A DNA stretch of 14,954 nt, from assembly GCA_938028745.1 (NCBI GenBank), contig CALIZL010000009.1:1-14954 (forward strand). Direction: 5' to 3'. The notes below the pieces were generated by a model that saw nothing but the letters and a program-made list of their open reading frames with translations, did not search any database and had not been told where the DNA came from. The position numbers and the translations under genes were made by a program. The stretch is from an uncultured Prevotella sp. (GTDB lineage: Bacteria > Bacteroidota > Bacteroidia > Bacteroidales > Bacteroidaceae). Positions 12,705-14,954 of this stretch are shown piece by piece (the stretch's first letter is position 1; the number at the start of each line of letters is the position of its first letter).

Positions 12705-14252
12705 ATGGAATCAGAAATGGAAAAGACCCCTCAAGACACGTCGAAAGGACAGCAAGAGGAAAGCCGTGAAGGCTACAACGCAGGTGGAAGCTATTCCCGA
12801 ACCTATGGAAATGCTGGTGCAAGAACGCAAAGGCCACGAATTCACACCCAACGCGCTTACAGTACCGACCGCAGAAGTAGCGGCGGAGAAGACGAAGGAG
12901 CGTTCCGTCCCGAAGGATTTGGAGCCAACTTGCAAACCGGCGCAGCACCACAACAAAGGCAATACCGCCCTCGTTACAACAATTACAACAACGAAGGTGG
13001 CAGCTATCAGCAACGCAGCGGTTACAACAACAACAACAACAACCGCAGCGGATACCAACAGCGACAAGAGGGCGGCTATCGCCCACGTTATAACAACGCA
13101 CAAGAGGGCGAAGGCGGCTACCAACAGCGCGCCAACTACCAACCTAGGCAAGAGGGCGGCTACCGTCCACGCCAAGAAGGCGGCTACCAAGCCAACCAAG
13201 AAGGCGGCTATCAGCAGCGTTCCAGCTATCAGCCACGCCAAGAAGGAGGCTATCGTCCACGTTATAACAACGAGGAAGGCGGCTATCAGCAACGCGGCGG
13301 CTACCAGCAACGCTCGTACAACAACAATAACAACCGTGGCGGCTATCAGCAACGCGGCGGCTATCAGCAACGCGGTGGCTACCAACAAGGCGGTTACCAA
13401 CAACGTGGCGGCTACCAGCAACGCGGCGGTTACCAACAAGGCAACTATCGCCAACGCACGCCCGACTACGATCCAAATGCAAAATACAGCTTGAAAAAGC
13501 GTATAGAATATAAGGAAGAGAACATCGACCCCAACGAGCCACTGCGCTTGAACAAGTTCTTAGCCAACGCCGGCGTATGCAGCAGACGCGAGGCCGACCA
13601 ATTCATACAGTCGGGTATGGTGAAGGTTAACGGCAATGTGGTTACCGAATTGGGTACGAAGGTACTCCGTTCAGACGAGATTATCTTCCACGACCAGCCC
13701 GTAACGCTCGAAAAGAAAGTGTACGTGCTGATTAACAAGCCCAAGGATTACGTTACAACCAGCGACGACCCACAACAACGCAAGACGGTGATGGACCTCG
13801 TTAAGGGCGTTTGTCCTGAGCGTATCTACCCCGTTGGCCGACTTGACCGCAACACTACGGGTGTGCTGCTGCTCACCAACGACGGCGACTTGGCCAGTAA
13901 GTTGGCTCATCCCAAGTTCTTGAAGAAGAAGGTGTACCATGTGTTCCTCGACAAGGAAGTTACCGAACACGACTTGCAACAGATTGCAACAGGCGTTACG
14001 CTCGACGACGGCGAAGTGCATGCAGATGCCATTGAGTATGCCAACGACAAGGACAAGACACAAGTGGGTATTGAAATCCACAGCGGAAAGAACCGCATTG
14101 TGCGCCGTATCTTCGAAAGCTTAGGCTATCGCGTGGTGCGCCTTGACCGCGTTCAATTCGCCGGACTCACCAAGAAGAACCTCAAACGCGGCGACTGGCG
14201 CTTCCTCACCGAGAAGGAAGTAGACATGCTAAGAATGGGGGCTTTTGAATAA
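12705..14252 (+). CDS. RluB/RsuA-type pseudouridine synthase with a long Gly-Tyr-Gln-Arg repeat region
   Basis: The product has 515 residues, about twice the length of the catalytic family. Residues 1-255 are low complexity: an acidic/polar start, then from about 97 to 250 repeats of GGYQQR, QEGGYRPR and short Asn runs, basic and disordered in character, resembling RGG-type RNA-binding tails. The conserved part follows: S4 RNA-binding domain (RLNKFLANAGVCSRREADQF, 281-300, to about 330), then the synthase core with INKPKDYVTT (343-352), the catalytic motif GRLDRNTTG (378-386, Asp381) and GKNRIVRRIFESLGY (461-475). Proteins of this branch convert specific uridines of 23S or 16S rRNA to pseudouridine; the target cannot be named, though the RluB-like form is favoured. 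Repeat units are whole codons, so copy-number changes keep the frame. No separate promoter is evident; it may be read through from purB. Confidence 0.92.
   Translation: MESEMEKTPQDTSKGQQEESREGYNAGGSYSRTYGNAGARTQRPRIHTQRAYSTDRRSSGGEDEGAFRPEGFGANLQTGAAPQQRQYRPRYNNYNNEGGSYQQRSGYNNNNNNRSGYQQRQEGGYRPRYNNAQEGEGGYQQRANYQPRQEGGYRPRQEGGYQANQEGGYQQRSSYQPRQEGGYRPRYNNEEGGYQQRGGYQQRSYNNNNNRGGYQQRGGYQQRGGYQQGGYQQRGGYQQRGGYQQGNYRQRTPDYDPNAKYSLKKRIEYKEENIDPNEPLRLNKFLANAGVCSRREADQFIQSGMVKVNGNVVTELGTKVLRSDEIIFHDQPVTLEKKVYVLINKPKDYVTTSDDPQQRKTVMDLVKGVCPERIYPVGRLDRNTTGVLLLTNDGDLASKLAHPKFLKKKVYHVFLDKEVTEHDLQQIATGVTLDDGEVHADAIEYANDKDKTQVGIEIHSGKNRIVRRIFESLGYRVVRLDRVQFAGLTKKNLKRGDWRFLTEKEVDMLRMGAFE
12994..13449 (+). 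repeat. In-frame coding repeats in the pseudouridine synthase gene
   Basis: Bases encoding residues about 97-248 are repetitive. The commonest unit is 18 bases (GGCGGCTAYCARCAACGC, giving Gly-Gly-Tyr-Gln-Gln-Arg), interspersed with units giving QEGGYRPR and with AAC runs encoding Asn (around 13027-13041 and 13318-13335). Repeat copies are nearly identical at DNA level towards the 3' end (13336-13440), which suggests recent expansion by slippage or recombination. The long minus-strand frame here is only its mirror. Confidence 0.8.
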
Positions 14253-14260
14253 TAAACATA

Positions 14261-14292
14261 GGAGTTAAGGAGTTAAGGAGTTAAGGAGTTAA
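14261..14292. repeat. Four perfect copies of an 8-base repeat
   Basis: GGAGTTAA is repeated four times without change. Read in the register GTTAAGGA it matches the GTTGACGA octamer of 1523-1738 at 6 of 8 positions. It lies 9 bases after the stop codon of the pseudouridine synthase gene. Confidence 0.8.
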
Positions 14293-14378
14293 GCCAAATG
14301 CCTTGTGGTGCTGGCTAAACACTCCTTATCGCCTGGCTTCTTAACAACTTAGCTTATGATATTAAGGCGTTAAGTCGT

Positions 14379-14759
14379 ATGCAAACAAAACGCTTCCAAG
14401 ATCTTGTCGCTTGGCAGAAGGCACATGCGTTTGTACTTGCCGTCTATCAACTGAGCGGCCATTTCCCTGCCCATGAACGGTTCGGACTTTGCTCGCAGTT
14501 TCAACGGGCAGCGGTATCCATACCCGCTAATATAGCTGAGGGGTATAGGAAATTGGGAATAGCCGATAAATTGCGGTTCTTGAATATTGCGCAAGGAAGT
14601 TTGGAGGAATGTAGGTACTACATCCTTTTGTCAAGAGACTTAGGCTACATCGACAGCAACACGTATGAAACAATGGCTATACAGATAGAGGAAGTAAGTA
14701 AAGTACTTAATGGATATTGTCGAGGAATACTGAATAACTCTCATGGCAATGAACTGTAA
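14379..14759 (+). CDS. Four-helix-bundle protein (23S rRNA IVS-encoded type, S23-like)
   Basis: The product has 126 residues and matches the small helical family first seen encoded by intervening sequences within 23S rRNA genes (often annotated four helix bundle protein or S23). Family marks are FQDLVAWQKAH (6-16), the helix with FPAHERFGLCSQFQRAAVSIPANIAEG (29-55, given by its ends), then LRFLNIAQGSLEECRYYILLSRDLGYI (about 65-91). No catalytic site is present and the role is unknown; in other species the fold forms pentamers. Here it stands alone in a protein-coding region, not inside an rRNA gene. Start ATG 14379 agrees with the family N-terminus; the leader has no Shine-Dalgarno site. It lies between two 8-base repeat arrays, which may point to arrival as part of mobile or recombining DNA. 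Confidence 0.85.
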   Translation: MQTKRFQDLVAWQKAHAFVLAVYQLSGHFPAHERFGLCSQFQRAAVSIPANIAEGYRKLGIADKLRFLNIAQGSLEECRYYILLSRDLGYIDSNTYETMAIQIEEVSKVLNGYCRGILNNSHGNEL

Positions 14760-14880
14760 AAGCTTTATTTAGTAGGCCTTTTCCATGGTAATATGTGTAA
14801 GGCATAACTCAACATCTTAGTTAATAAAGGAATATAGACAGATAAAGGAGTAAGAAATGAAAAGTTGAGAATAAGACGGA

Positions 14881-14952
14881 GTGAAAAAATGGCTAACGCC
14901 TTTTAAAGGTGAAAAGGTGAAAAGGTGAAAAGGTGAAAAAATGGCTAACGCC
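14881..14952. repeat. 20-base direct repeats enclosing an 8-base array
   Basis: GTGAAAAAATGGCTAACGCC occurs at 14881-14900 and again at 14933-14952. Between and overlapping them, GGTGAAAA is repeated four times in register (14908-14939). The window ends two bases later, so the full extent of the element is not visible. Confidence 0.75.
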
Positions 14953-14954
14953 CT

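Noticed and set aside
12711..13454. Minus-strand frame of 247 codons rich in Ala, Val and Leu that looks like a membrane protein
   Set aside because: It is the mirror of the GGYQQR-type repeats; the hydrophobic look comes from reverse-reading the repeat codons.

Overview
The window looks like a chromosomal stretch of a Bacteroidetes bacterium, most likely Prevotella or a close relative. The evidence is a fimbrillin-type lipoprotein with a small acidic peptide gene in front of it, several promoters of the Bacteroidetes form (TTG, 19-20 bases, TAnnTTTG), A-rich start regions mostly without Shine-Dalgarno sequences, and the protein sequences of the housekeeping genes. No phage, plasmid, CRISPR, rRNA or tRNA gene was recognised. 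Genus level is an inference.

Layout. Bases 1-2457 are accessory and almost gene-free: a truncated RhuM-type gene (354-728) runs into a degenerate array of 8-base repeats (723-871). A 22-base tandem array with an inverted last copy (1178-1314), a second 8-base array on a strict grid (1523-1738), two FNR-type palindromes and two stacked promoters follow. These promoters lead through a roughly 290-base structured leader to a 74-aa peptide gene and a 543-aa fimbrillin-like surface lipoprotein (2458-4328). After a hairpin-rich gap and a strong terminator, the minus-strand clpC (4802-7342) encodes a Clp/Hsp100 unfoldase. Divergent from it is the ridA-yitT pair (7637-8999), which meets a PAP2 phosphatase/outer-membrane protein (9259-10914, minus) at a large palindrome (9059-9136). 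purB (11165-12511) and an RluB-type pseudouridine synthase with a long Gly/Tyr/Gln/Arg repeat region (12705-14252) follow on the plus strand. A free-standing four-helix-bundle protein (14379-14759) lies between two more 8-base arrays.

How the genes relate. Protein quality control (clpC), enamine/imine detoxification (ridA), purine synthesis (purB), RNA modification (the RluB-type gene) and lipid or envelope work (PAP2) are unlinked housekeeping functions. The fimbrillin unit is the surface-exposed, variable part. The thread not explained by any gene is the 8-base repeat family, which occurs at five intergenic places in both orientations. It is the best candidate for something undescribed in this window.
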